From JAMLJG01 sp035327585 (GTDB taxonomy: Bacteria > Verrucomicrobiota > Kiritimatiellia > CAIVKH01), in contig DAOLDD010000003.1 in NCBI GenBank assembly GCA_035327585.1, positions 62,001-126,000 on the forward strand: a stretch of DNA of 64,000 nucleotides. The letters are read 5' to 3'. The position numbers and the translations under genes were made by a program. Under the pieces are notes generated by a model that was not told where the DNA came from, ran no database searches, and was given only the letters and a program-made list of their open reading frames with translations. Positions 7,105 through 16,100 of the stretch are shown piece after piece. The stretch's first letter is position 1. Each line of letters starts with the position of its first letter.

Positions 7105-8439
7105 CTAACGGCCGAAGCGCAGCAACTTTTTTCGCTGCTTTTTCATGCGCTTCGCCATGTCCCTCGTCATTTCGAACCGCTTCAGCAGTTCGTTCACGTC
7201 CCGGACCTGGGTCCCGCTGCCGGCCGCAATCCGGCGGCGACGACTGGCGTTGATCAGGCTGGGTTGGCGGCGCTCGGCCGTGGTCATGCTCTGGATGATG
7301 GCCTCGGTGCGCTTCATCTCGCGCCCCGCGTCGCGCCCGAACGAGTCCCGAACGTGGCCCGGCAGGTTAGCGGCGCCGGGCATCATTTCAAGCAGATTCT
7401 CCAACGAGCCCAGCTTTTTGACCTGCCGCACCTGGTCGAGGAAATCCGCCAGCGTGAAGTCGTCGGACAGCAGCTTCTCCTGCATGTCCATCGCCGACTG
7501 TTCGTCCATCGCGGCTTGCGCCTTTTCCACCAGCGAGACGACGTCGCCCATGCCGAGGATGCGGGACGCCATGCGGTCCGGGTGGAACACCTCCAAATCC
7601 TCGGGCCGTTCGCCCAGCCCCACCATCAGTACCGGGCAGCCGGTGACGTGGCGGACCGACAGGGCCGCGCCGCCGCGGGCGTCGCCATCGAGCTTCGTCA
7701 GGATCAGACCGGTGACGCCCACCTCCTTGTGGAACGTCTCCGCGACGTGCACCGACTCCTGCCCGATCGCCGCATCCACCACGAGCACCACGTTCGCGGG
7801 CTGTACCGCGTCCTTCAGGTCCTTCAGCTCCGCCACGAGTTCCGTATCGATCTGGAAGCGCCCGCCCGTGTCGAAAATCACCACGTCGATCTTGTTCTCC
7901 TGCGCGTGCCGCAGCGCGCGCGCGCCGATTTGCGGCACGGACTCGCCTGGGTTCGGCACGAGGATGCCGACACCAACCTGACCGGCGAGGATGCGCAACT
8001 GGTCCACCGCGGCGGGCCGACGGATGTCGCAGGCCGCGAGCAGTACGCTGCGCCCGCCCTTTTTCCAGCGCGCCGCGAGTTTCGCCGTCGTCGTCGTTTT
8101 GCCGGAGCCGTGCAGGCCGATCATCATGACCGTGGCCGGCTTGCCGGAGAGATCGAATTCGCGCGTCTCCCCGCCGAGCAGCGCGGCCAGCTCGTCGTTC
8201 ACGTGCTTGATGAACTGCTGGCCGGGCGAGATGCTTTCCAATACGTCGGCGCCCATCGCCTTCTCGCGCACCCGCGCAATGAATTCCTTCACCACCGTGA
8301 AGTTGACGTCCGCCTCCAGGAGCGCCATGCGCACCTCGCGCAATGCGTCCTGGACGTTTTTCTCGTTCAGTTTTCCGTAACCGCGCAGGTCGCGGAAAAC
8401 CTTTTGCAGCGCGCCGGAGAGTTTGTCGAAGAGGGCCAT
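7105..8439 (-). CDS. ffh: signal recognition particle GTPase Ffh
   Basis: A 444-residue SRP54 homologue. It has the N-terminal four-helix bundle (residues 1-85, MALFDKLSGALQKVFRDLRGYGKLNE), the NG GTPase domain with the P-loop GLHGSGKTTTT (108-118), the DIRRPAAVDQL motif, DTGGRF (normally DTAGR) and TKLDGDARGG. The Met-rich M domain follows from about residue 325, ending in the RNA-binding segment with SGTQVRDVNELLKRFEMTRDMAKRMKK. It delivers nascent membrane proteins to FtsY at the membrane. No SRP RNA gene was recognised nearby. Confidence 0.96.
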   Translation of the reverse strand: MALFDKLSGALQKVFRDLRGYGKLNEKNVQDALREVRMALLEADVNFTVVKEFIARVREKAMGADVLESISPGQQFIKHVNDELAALLGGETREFDLSGKPATVMMIGLHGSGKTTTTAKLAARWKKGGRSVLLAACDIRRPAAVDQLRILAGQVGVGILVPNPGESVPQIGARALRHAQENKIDVVIFDTGGRFQIDTELVAELKDLKDAVQPANVVLVVDAAIGQESVHVAETFHKEVGVTGLILTKLDGDARGGAALSVRHVTGCPVLMVGLGERPEDLEVFHPDRMASRILGMGDVVSLVEKAQAAMDEQSAMDMQEKLLSDDFTLADFLDQVRQVKKLGSLENLLEMMPGAANLPGHVRDSFGRDAGREMKRTEAIIQSMTTAERRQPSLINASRRRRIAAGSGTQVRDVNELLKRFEMTRDMAKRMKKQRKKLLRFGR

Positions 8440-8448
8440 GGGGTGAGG

Positions 8449-8515
8449 AGGTAATCAGTAATCAGTAATCAGTGACCAGTGACCAGTGTTCAGTCGTCAG
8501 TGTTCGATGTTCAAG
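8449..8515. repeat. tandem TAATCAG/TGACCAG/TGTTCAG intergenic repeat
   Basis: Seven-base units TAATCAG, TGACCAG and TGTTCAG follow each other between ffh and the preceding gene. The array runs into the 3' end of that gene, whose last residues (VETLNIEH) are encoded by the repeat. This is one of several low-complexity families in the window. Confidence 0.7.
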
Positions 8516-9015
8516 GTTTCCACTTGGCCGCTCGTCGCGGGCGGCTCTGCGTTCGTCGGTGTTTTCGATCCATAAACCGGCATCCGCGGTTGATACGTCG
8601 GCAGGGGCGCGCCTTCGCGCCGGATCAGGCCGCGCCCGTCGCATCGCGCGCACCAGCGCCAGCCGCCGTCGCCGGTTTCCACCCGGCCAAATCCCACGCA
8701 GGCGGGGCACAGTACATCGGCTTCGTCCACGCGTCGAATCGCATGGTTGCCGATTCCGAAGCAGGCCTCGCACAAATTCAACCGGTTCACGCCCGCCTCG
8801 TCGGGTCGCGAGATCATGCCCACGCCCGAACACAACTCGCAGCGGATTCGCTCGATGGCGAACGGCGTGAAACGGAATTTGTTGTTGGCCACCCAGTACA
8901 TCTGCAACAGCACCGTCGCCCCGCACGCCGCCACCACGGCGAGGATGTAGATCGACCGGCGTGGGTCGCGCTGGTCCACCGGCTTCCTGCGTTGGAGCTG
9001 GGGCAGTTTAATCAT
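8497..9015 (-). CDS. membrane-anchored DnaJ-type zinc-finger protein
   Basis: A 172-residue protein; the ATG at 9015 overlaps the prmC stop by four bases. One transmembrane helix lies near residues 21-43 (SIYILAVVAACGATVLLQMYWVA). It is followed by four CxxCxGxG-type repeats like those of the DnaJ cysteine-rich domain: C59/C62 (CELCSGVG), C82/C85 (CEACFGIG), C103/C106 (CPACVGFG) and C122/C125 (CARCDGRG). Four such pairs would hold two zinc ions. There is no J domain, so it is not a DnaJ. Cotranscription with prmC and ffh suggests a role near translation or membrane insertion, but that is inference. The C-terminal tail is encoded by a dispersed repeat. Confidence 0.75.
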   Translation of the reverse strand: MIKLPQLQRRKPVDQRDPRRSIYILAVVAACGATVLLQMYWVANNKFRFTPFAIERIRCELCSGVGMISRPDEAGVNRLNLCEACFGIGNHAIRRVDEADVLCPACVGFGRVETGDGGWRWCARCDGRGLIRREGAPLPTYQPRMPVYGSKTPTNAEPPATSGQVETLNIEH

Positions 9016-9872
9016 GACGGCTGGCGGGCCTCGGCGATGCGCTCGTGCCCGGCGCAATCGCGATGCGTGGCAACCGCTTCGAAGCCGCGGCTCGCCAGCA
9101 ATTCGCGAACCGCCGGGCCCTGCTCATTGCCAATTTCCAGCCAGAGCTTACCACCCGGCGTCAATACATGACCAGCCTGCTCGATCAGACGGCGAATCAG
9201 CGCGAGGCCATCCGCCCCGCCCACCAGCGCCAGCCGCGGCTCGTGGTCGCGCACCTCCATGTCGAGGCGCGTCCATTCGTCTTCCGCAATATACGGCGGA
9301 TTCGATACGACGGCATCCAGCGAATCCTCGGGCACCCCCGCCAGCAGGTCGCCCTGCCGCCAGTGTATCCGACCTTCCGCCCCGAACCGCCGCGCATTCG
9401 ATTTCGCCAGCGCGATCGCGTCAGGGGAGATGTCGATCGCCGTCACCACGGCCGCCGACCGATCCAACGCCAGCGTCACCGCGAGACAGCCCGTGCCCGT
9501 CCCGACATCCGCGATACGCGGCGCGGGGTGCGCCCAGATGGATGCATCCCCCAGCACCCGCTCACAAAGTTCCTCCGTCTCCGGACGTGGAATCAGCGCC
9601 CGTGCGTCGCACGCGAAATCCCGGCCGAGGAACGGCGCGGACCCCAGCACATATTGCAGCGGCTCACCGAGCGCAACACGCCGCACCCAGCCATCCAACC
9701 GCACCCGCGCCTGCTCGTCCAACAGCCGGTCACCCTGGATCAACACCTCCAGCCGACCAATCCCCGCCGCCGCCGCCACCAGCCACTCCGCCAGTACCCG
9801 CGCCTCCCCCCGCCCCGCCGACGCAAGCGCGGATTCGACGGCAACCAATGCTTCCTGGAGTGTCTTCGTCAT
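9012..9872 (-). CDS. prmC: peptide chain release factor N5-glutamine methyltransferase
   Basis: A 286-residue SAM-dependent methyltransferase that modifies the Gln of the GGQ motif in release factors. The start at 9872 (MTKTLQEALVAVESAL) fits family length. Visible features are the helical N-terminal domain, PLQYVLGSAPFLGRDF, RPETEELCE, motif I IADVGTGTGCLAVTLAL and the catalytic NPPY motif in VVSNPPYIAEDEW. Its substrate gene prfA is normally the immediate neighbour; here a toxin-antitoxin pair on the opposite strand separates the two. Confidence 0.95.
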   Translation of the reverse strand: MTKTLQEALVAVESALASAGRGEARVLAEWLVAAAAGIGRLEVLIQGDRLLDEQARVRLDGWVRRVALGEPLQYVLGSAPFLGRDFACDARALIPRPETEELCERVLGDASIWAHPAPRIADVGTGTGCLAVTLALDRSAAVVTAIDISPDAIALAKSNARRFGAEGRIHWRQGDLLAGVPEDSLDAVVSNPPYIAEDEWTRLDMEVRDHEPRLALVGGADGLALIRRLIEQAGHVLTPGGKLWLEIGNEQGPAVRELLASRGFEAVATHRDCAGHERIAEARQPS

Positions 9873-9936
9873 ATCGGGGCGAGAGCCTAGGGCGGGAAAC
9901 TTCTGGAAACCAATCATTTCATTGAAGCACAACTAC

Positions 9937-9972
9937 TTGACAAACGCATTGCCGCAATACAGCATTGCAGCA
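9937..9972 (+). promoter_or_regulatory. promoter/operator region of the AbrB-PIN pair
   Basis: A TTGACA (9937-9942) is followed by two direct copies of GCATTGC(C/A)GCA, at 9946-9956 and 9962-9972; the first contains the palindrome ATTGCCGCAAT. The second copy ends at the antitoxin start codon. Direct repeats in a toxin-antitoxin promoter usually bind the antitoxin. Confidence 0.45.
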
Positions 9973-10211
9973 TGGTAACGCTACAGATAACGAAGCGTGG
10001 ATCGGTGACGATACCGCCAGACCTTCGAAAAAGGCTGGGACTGGATCACATAAAGAACCCGCTCGTGGTTGTCGAGGAAAGGGATGGAGGACTTTTTCTC
10101 CAGCCAGCCGCAGCGGTCCCGATTCGCTCGTTTCCGCGCACAACCATTGATGGATGGATTCGCGCGGACGAGGCCGAGATGGCGGCCTTGAAAACAGAGG
10201 GCAAGGATTGA
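9972..10211 (+). CDS. AbrB/SpoVT-type antitoxin
   Basis: A 79-residue protein with a swapped-hairpin AbrB DNA-binding domain at the N-terminus (VTLQITKRGSVTIPPDLRKRLGL, residues 2-24) and an acidic C-terminus (GWIRADEAEMAAL) of the kind that wraps around a PIN toxin. The stop overlaps the start of the PIN gene. It would repress its own promoter and neutralise the toxin. It is one of the few plus-strand genes in this region and interrupts the prfA-prmC gene pair. Confidence 0.85.
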   Translation: MVTLQITKRGSVTIPPDLRKRLGLDHIKNPLVVVEERDGGLFLQPAAAVPIRSFPRTTIDGWIRADEAEMAALKTEGKD

Positions 10212-10636
10212 GAATATTTCTCGATTCCAGCGTCCTGCTGGCGGCGGCTGGCTCCGATGCAGGAGCTTCGCGACATTTGTTTCTCATCGCCACAGCCCGG
10301 CATTGGAAGCTGATCACATCCGAATACGCTGTCGCGGAAGTCCAACACAACCTCTACAAACTGGGCGGCGCGGCTCGCGACCACTGGGATGTCCACTTGC
10401 TCGCCGGCCTCCAAATCGTCAGCGATACCCTCGTGCTGGACAAACCGCTTTCATTGCTCAAGGCGAAAGACAGGCCGATCCTGATCACGGCACTCACCGA
10501 AAAATGCCCCGTCCTCCTGACGTTGGATCGCGAAGATTTTGGCCCATACTTCGAACACGGCGTATACGGAATGAAAGTGATGACGCCGGGGCAATTCCTG
10601 CGAGAACATCCGCCCCGCCCCATTTCGCGTGTTTAG
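10208..10636 (+). CDS. PIN-domain toxin (VapC-like ribonuclease)
   Basis: The start is taken as the TTG at 10208 that overlaps the antitoxin stop (TTGA); the open frame continues upstream only inside the antitoxin gene. The resulting 142-residue protein opens with the PIN signature RIFLDSSVLLAAAGS, carrying the first metal-binding Asp. It also has YAVAEVQHNL with the conserved Glu, KDRPILITAL with an internal acidic position, and LLTLDREDFG with the C-terminal acidic residues. PIN toxins cleave tRNA or rRNA when released from the antitoxin. The stop lies 28 bases before the convergent end of prfA. Confidence 0.85.
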   Translation: MRIFLDSSVLLAAAGSDAGASRHLFLIATARHWKLITSEYAVAEVQHNLYKLGGAARDHWDVHLLAGLQIVSDTLVLDKPLSLLKAKDRPILITALTEKCPVLLTLDREDFGPYFEHGVYGMKVMTPGQFLREHPPRPISRV

Positions 10637-10664
10637 CGGGCACTCCACGGCCCTGCCCCACACG

Positions 10665-11744
10665 TCACACGCCGAGGTGTTTTTGGAGCTTCAGCTCCAC
10701 GTCGCGCTGGTAGAGGGCGTCAACGAGCGCGTCCATTTCGCCTTCGATCACGCGGTCGAGGTTGTAGAGCGTCAGGTTGATGCGGTGGTCGGTGACGCGG
10801 TTCTGAGGGAAATTGTACGTGCGAATGCGCTCGCTGCGGTCGCCGGAGCCAACCTGCGATTTGCGGTCGCTCGCCTGCTTCGCCTGTTCGTCGCTGCGGA
10901 CCTTGTCGAGCAGCCGCGCGGCGAGCACCTTCATCGCGCGGTCCTTGTTCTTGTGCTGCGAGCGCTCGTCCTGGCACTGCACCACCACGCCGGTCGGCAG
11001 GTGCGTGATGCGCACCGCGGACTCGGTCTTGTTGACCTTCTGCCCGCCCGCGCCCGACGCGCGATACAAATCGATCCGGATATCCTCCGGCTTGATGATG
11101 ACCTCGTCGGTCTCCTCCGCCTCCGGCAGCACCGCCACCGTCGCGGCCGACGTATGGATGCGCCCCTGCGCCTCCGTCTCCGGCACGCGCTGCACCCGGT
11201 GCCCGCCGCTCTCGTAGCGCAGCACGCGGTACACGCTGTCGCCCTCGACGGTGAAGACGATTTCCTTGTAGCCGCCGAGTTCCGACGGGCTCGCGTCGAT
11301 CACGCCGACCCGCCACCCGCGCGCGTCCGCGAACCGCGAATACATCCGGAACAGGTCCCCCGCGAAAATCGCCGCCTCATCGCCGCCCGTGCCCGCGCGG
11401 ATTTCGACAATCGTGTTGCGGCTGTCGTCCGGGTCCGGCGGCAACAGCGAAACCTTGAGTGCCTGCTCCGCCGCAGGCAGTTCCGCGTCGATCCGCGCCA
11501 GCTCCGCCTGCGCCATCTCGCGCAACTCCGCGTCGCCGCCTGCGACCATCGCCTGCGCCTCCTCGCGCTCGCGCGCCAGCCGGAAATAGGCGTCCGCCTT
11601 GCCGCGCACGCCCTGGAGGTTCAGGTGCTCCGCGATCAGCGCGCGGTACTTCTTCTGGTTCGCCGCCGTCACCGGATCCGACAGTTCCCCCTCCAGCACG
11701 GCCAGCCGCGCCGTCAGCTTGTCGATGGTGGAAGGGTCAATCAT
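10665..11744 (-). CDS. prfA: peptide chain release factor 1
   Basis: A 359-residue class I release factor; the ATG at 11744 (MIDPSTIDKLTARL) matches family length. It has the codon-recognition tripeptide region at 188-190 (PET, where RF1 usually has PxT) in QRVPETEAQGRIHTSA, and the catalytic GGQ at 233-235 (ASGAGGQKVNKTESAVR). These mark RF1 (UAA/UAG) rather than RF2. It follows rpmE at a distance of about 175 bases that contain a repeat and the rpmE terminator. Confidence 0.96.
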   Translation of the reverse strand: MIDPSTIDKLTARLAVLEGELSDPVTAANQKKYRALIAEHLNLQGVRGKADAYFRLAREREEAQAMVAGGDAELREMAQAELARIDAELPAAEQALKVSLLPPDPDDSRNTIVEIRAGTGGDEAAIFAGDLFRMYSRFADARGWRVGVIDASPSELGGYKEIVFTVEGDSVYRVLRYESGGHRVQRVPETEAQGRIHTSAATVAVLPEAEETDEVIIKPEDIRIDLYRASGAGGQKVNKTESAVRITHLPTGVVVQCQDERSQHKNKDRAMKVLAARLLDKVRSDEQAKQASDRKSQVGSGDRSERIRTYNFPQNRVTDHRINLTLYNLDRVIEGEMDALVDALYQRDVELKLQKHLGV

Positions 11745-11749
11745 TGGGG

Positions 11750-11860
11750 AAGGAGGAAGAAGGGAATCGGGATGGGGAGTTGGGAGACGGACCAGCGGGA
11801 GCGAGCCGGATTTCCTTCCTTCTCCCAACTACCTGCCGCCTCCCATCCAACTCCCCTCTT
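11750..11860. repeat. GA/CT-rich imperfect inverted repeat between rpmE and prfA
   Basis: A purine-rich stretch (GGGGAGTTGGGAGACGG) is answered by CTTCTCCCAACTACC and CATCCAACTCCCC on the right. It has no coding content and looks like another dispersed low-complexity element. Confidence 0.5.
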
Positions 11861-11912
11861 GAAAAAGAAAACGGGCCGGTGGTTGCCTCGAAAGGAACGA
11901 CCGGCCCGGTTT
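11861..11912 (-). terminator. rho-independent terminator of rpmE
   Basis: The stem CGGGCCGGT (11872-11880) pairs with ACCGGCCCG (11900-11908). On the minus strand it is followed by TTTTCTTTTTC, a good U-tract, directly after the rpmE stop. Confidence 0.8.
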
Positions 11913-11920
11913 TCGGGAAG

Positions 11921-12133
11921 CTACTTGGCGGCGGCGGGTTTGCCGTATTTCTTCTGGAAGCGCTGCACGCGGCCCTCGGTGTCGAGCATCTTCGCCGAGC
12001 CCGTGTAGAACGGGTGGCAGCTCGAGCAGGTGTTCACGTGCATTTCCTTGCGGGTGGAACGCGTCTTAAAGACCGCGCCGCACGCGCAGCGGATGGTGCA
12101 TTCAGTGTAGGTCGGATGGATGTCTGCTTTCAT
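11921..12133 (-). CDS. rpmE: 50S ribosomal protein L31 (zinc-binding form)
   Basis: A 70-residue protein starting at ATG 12133 (MKADIHPTYTECTIRCACGAVFKTRST). The four zinc-binding cysteines of the C+ type are present at residues 16, 18, 36 and 39. The tail FQKKYGKPAAAK is typical. The upstream frame extension has no start context. The gene carries its own terminator and is the first gene of the rpmE-prfA-prmC series. Confidence 0.95.
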   Translation of the reverse strand: MKADIHPTYTECTIRCACGAVFKTRSTRKEMHVNTCSSCHPFYTGSAKMLDTEGRVQRFQKKYGKPAAAK

Positions 12134-12252
12134 GATGTGTCCTCGCGGGCCCCCACGGGACCGGCGTGAAGGGCGAGACAGTACCACCCCGCGCGGGTTT
12201 GGCAAGCGCGAAGGCGGTAAAATCAGCCGGGCGAATCGGCGCGGTGGCGGAC

Positions 12253-13173
12253 TCAAGGCTGGAGCGACCCGATGATGATCGCGGTGGGGCGGCGGCCGAT
12301 GACCGCAATCCGGTGGAGCGTGGACACTTCGTCGTCCGAAAGCGCTCTATCCCAGAGGGTCAGTTCGTCCACCACACCGTTGAATCCGCGGTTGAACCCC
12401 TCCTCGTCGGGTTGGCCATAGGCAATGCCGCCGATGAGCACGTCGCGTGTGCTCGGAATCATCTGGGTGCGGGTCTGGTTGCCGGTTTTCCCCGAGAAAA
12501 CGCGATCGCCGTTGACGTAAAAGCGCATCATGCCGGCTTCGCCCTCAAACCAGCCGTCGGAATCGAGAACAAAAACGAGGTGCTGCCACTCGCCGTTGGG
12601 ACTGGCCTCGGGATATGCGGACCGCACGGAGCCGTCGGCGTGGTGCAGAAGGATGTCGTACCGGCCGGACCAGAGCGACAGGGCAAACTGGTAGGTATCC
12701 AACCCGTCGCCCGCCTTGCGCGAAACCAATCCCGCGCGATCGGGCTGGAGGCGATCCGCCTTGACCCAAACGGACAGCGAAAACGCATCCGCGTGCGGGC
12801 CGGCGAAATCGGGAATCGAATCGCCCGGGATCACCACCGCGGCGTTCCGCCCGGTGTCTGCGTGCCTGAAGGAGAGGCCCTGGTTCGCCATCGCGAATCC
12901 GTTCAGACGGTTCGTTCCGACCACGTCGAGGGGATTCGGTCCCGGCACGGACAGCACGGCTTGTCCGCCGTGATCCACATGGACGGAACGGGCCGGTACA
13001 TTGGTTCGCGGGATGACATTCGCCAAATCGGCCGACTCCAACCCATCGAGCCGGAAATGCGCCACCGGGCCCAGCGTACGGATGTGCTCCAGATAGACCG
13101 GCTCTTCCGGCGCGGCCAGGGCGGCGGCGGCGAGAAAACTGTTCAGGAACATCCAGCGGGCTGCTACACTCAT
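12253..13173 (-). CDS. secreted LamG-like (concanavalin A-like) protein
   Basis: A 306-residue exported protein. The N-terminus (MSVAARWMFLNSFLAAAALAA) is a signal peptide. The rest is one laminin-G-like/concanavalin A-like jelly-roll domain: VAHFRLDGLESADLANV, SLSVWVKADRLQPDRAGLVSRK, WQHLVFVLDSDGW, MRFYVNGDRVFSGKTG and a closing GVVDELTLWDRALSDDEV. These motifs match LamG domains common in PVC bacteria. They usually bind carbohydrate or mediate adhesion; no enzymatic part is present. It is divergent from the large esterase-like gene at 13200, with only 26 bases between the starts. Confidence 0.8.
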   Translation of the reverse strand: MSVAARWMFLNSFLAAAALAAPEEPVYLEHIRTLGPVAHFRLDGLESADLANVIPRTNVPARSVHVDHGGQAVLSVPGPNPLDVVGTNRLNGFAMANQGLSFRHADTGRNAAVVIPGDSIPDFAGPHADAFSLSVWVKADRLQPDRAGLVSRKAGDGLDTYQFALSLWSGRYDILLHHADGSVRSAYPEASPNGEWQHLVFVLDSDGWFEGEAGMMRFYVNGDRVFSGKTGNQTRTQMIPSTRDVLIGGIAYGQPDEEGFNRGFNGVVDELTLWDRALSDDEVSTLHRIAVIGRRPTAIIIGSLQP

Positions 13174-13199
13174 GAAGCCAGTATAGCGAGGACCAGCCC

Positions 13200-16100
13200 A
13201 TGCAACGATATCTTCTTTTTATCCCCTTGCTGCTGTGCGTATCCGTCGCCGCTGAGGCGTACGTCGAAGTCAGCGATGAGGAGATGCGCCAGATGTCGGA
13301 AGGCCAGCGCACGGTGGCCTGGCAGCCGGGCGAACCGCTGAAGGGCGGACAAATCTATTTCGTGGAGGGCTTCTCCACGAATGGCGCGAGCTATTACGTC
13401 TACCTGCCCACCACGTACGAAGGCGCGGACGAGCGCCCGGCCTTGATCTTCATGAACGCGGCGCAGCAGGGTTTGGGCCCGATTCTTACGTGGTATCCAA
13501 CGGCGGAGGAAATGGGATGGATCGTCGTTTGTCCGCACGACATCGGGAACAGCGGCCCGTCCAACGCAAGCCTGCTGACGCGCGAAATCGACCGGCATTT
13601 TCGGACGACCTTCCGCCACGACATCCGGCGTCGCTACGTGGGCGGCGTGTCCGGCGGCGCCTGCCGGGCCTATCGGCTCGCCCGCGGTTTTCAGGGGGAA
13701 TACGCCGGCCTGGTCGATGTGGTGGGGTGGATGTGCGACTACAATGAGTACCTCGACTATCCCGGGCGCCTTGCCGTCGTTCATCTCAATGGCAGCCCGA
13801 ACGCGCAGTGGCGGGTGGAGCGGGACGACCGGTACCTGCGCGCCACCGGCGTGCGCACCACCACGTTCCTCTACGACAAGGGACACCACTACCCGCCCCC
13901 CGAGATCTTCGATCAGGCGCTGGCATGGCTGAATGAGGAATTCGCGTCGAACGGCCGCCGCTTCACCGCGGACGACGCCGAACTGCTCGCGGGCGAACTG
14001 AACGTCGAGGCGGACACGCTGATCGACGCCGGATCAGTCGGCGCGGCCGCCGCGTTGCTGGTGTCGGTCCTCGACGAATACGCCTACACCACCAACGCCT
14101 TCACCGCCGAGGCGCGGCTGCTCGACCTGCTCGAACAGCACGAGGCGGAGGCGCTGGCCGCGGGAATTTCCCCGGACGAATCACTCCGTCGCCACTACGC
14201 GCGCATGCTGTACCACCGCGCGTTTTATTATTTCGCCAGCTTTCCCGAACACCAGCGCCGCCTGCTGTCCGGGTTTGCCCTGGCGTTGAGTCCGCAGGAC
14301 CATCACATCCTGACCCTGCACGGCCGCAGCCTGATCGAACGGCCGGCGCCCGACAAAGCGGACCTGTTGCGCGCCAGGAACTGCCTGGATGAGGCCATCC
14401 AGCTCGGCACAAATTTCTGGCATGCGCCTTATTATCGCGCCGCCCTCTCGCTGCTTATGGGCGAGCTGGCCGGAGCGGACGCCTGGCTCGACCGGGCGAA
14501 GAGGATCGGCTCCAAATGGTACGACCCGTTCAAGTACAAGCAGCGGGACCTCGACCGACTCCGCAAGGATGTCGCGGACGCGCGCGCGCGCATCGCGACT
14601 TCCCCGCTGCACGAATTTTTTATCGACCAGGCTCCCGGTCCCGCAAGCCGGCCGGGCTGGTTCGCGCCTTCCGGCAAACCGATGGTCGTGCAGGATGAAC
14701 ACGCTGCAGGCCGGCGCGCCGTGCAACTCACCGGACCCGACGACATCCTGCGCATCCCCTTCACTCCCATCCAAGCCATCGACCTGCACGTAAGCCTGCT
14801 GCTGCGCCCGCCGCGCGCGAATCACGAGCCGGGCCCCCTGCTCTACACGAACAACCCCTTCGCATTCCGGGTGGACGCGGACGGCATGATTCATCGGCTC
14901 ACCGTCGGCGAGTCTGGACCGCGCTGGGTGCGCCTGCACCACCTGCCCCTCGAGCCGGATACGTGGAGTCGCGTCACATTTTCCATCGACCTCATCTCCC
15001 GCCTGAGCCGCGTATGGGTGAACGGCCATTCGGCGGCGCCGGATCTGATGCTGCCCGATACATTCGGCGAGCTTGACGCCTTTACGCTTGAATCGTGGAG
15101 CACGGAACCCCTGTGGATCGACGCGCTGACCGTCACCGGGGAGCCCCCGCCGGACGATCTTGACCGCGATGCACTGCCCGACGAGTGGGAGGTGCGCATG
15201 GGATTGGAGCCCTACATCATCTCCAGCCTGCGTTCCGCGGATGCCGTGCGCGGCCCCAACGGAGACCCGGACGGCGACGGGCTTTCCAACCTGCGCGAGT
15301 GGATGATCGGCACGCACCCGCTCAATCCGGATACGGACGGCGACAAAATGTCAGACGGCGCGGAGTATGCACATGGGTTCGACCCGACGACGCCCGATGC
15401 GTATTCCACCATCACCCTGCCCGCTGGCGGTTCTTTCGCCGAAGCGATCGAGGATGCGTGGACGAAGTCGGACGACGTGCGGTATCGCCACATTGCGCGC
15501 GAAGGCCAGGCCCCACTCGTCGAGCTCCTGCCCGCCCTCGGCGACAGCCGCCTCTCCCGCTACTACGCCGCCGGCCCGAAAACGGTGATCTGGCTCACGC
15601 TCTCCCTCCAACCAACCCCGGGGATCGAGGTCCAGACCAGCGACGCCATGATGCAGGGCGCCGCGGTGCTGTTCCTCAATCTGGATGGGCATCTGGTCGT
15701 GTATGACGGCGCGGCGGGCGTGCGAAAATGGATTGTGCTGGAGGGCTATCCCTTCCCGCTGGACAACGTCATCGAGCTTCGACTGCGCCTCGATTACCGC
15801 GACAAGACGTGGTCGGTCTGGCACGGGAACAAACGGCTCGCCGACGGACTGGGTTTTGCGAATCCTGATAAAACGCACTTCTCGTCCATCAGCATCGAAG
15901 GGACCGCCGTGCTGGATGCGTTCCATGTGGCGGCGCACGGGCCGGATGGCGATGGCGACGGCATCCCGGACGATTGGGAACTACACTATTTCGGAACACT
16001 GGACCGCGCCCATGCGACCACGGACAGTGACGGCGACGGCTTCCCGGACATCTCCGAATATCTCGCGGGAACCGACCCGACGGATCCCGATTCGTTCCTT

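Noticed and set aside
7105..8500. SRP RNA (ffs) gene near ffh
   Set aside because: No GGAAG/AGCA-type SRP RNA core was found around ffh.
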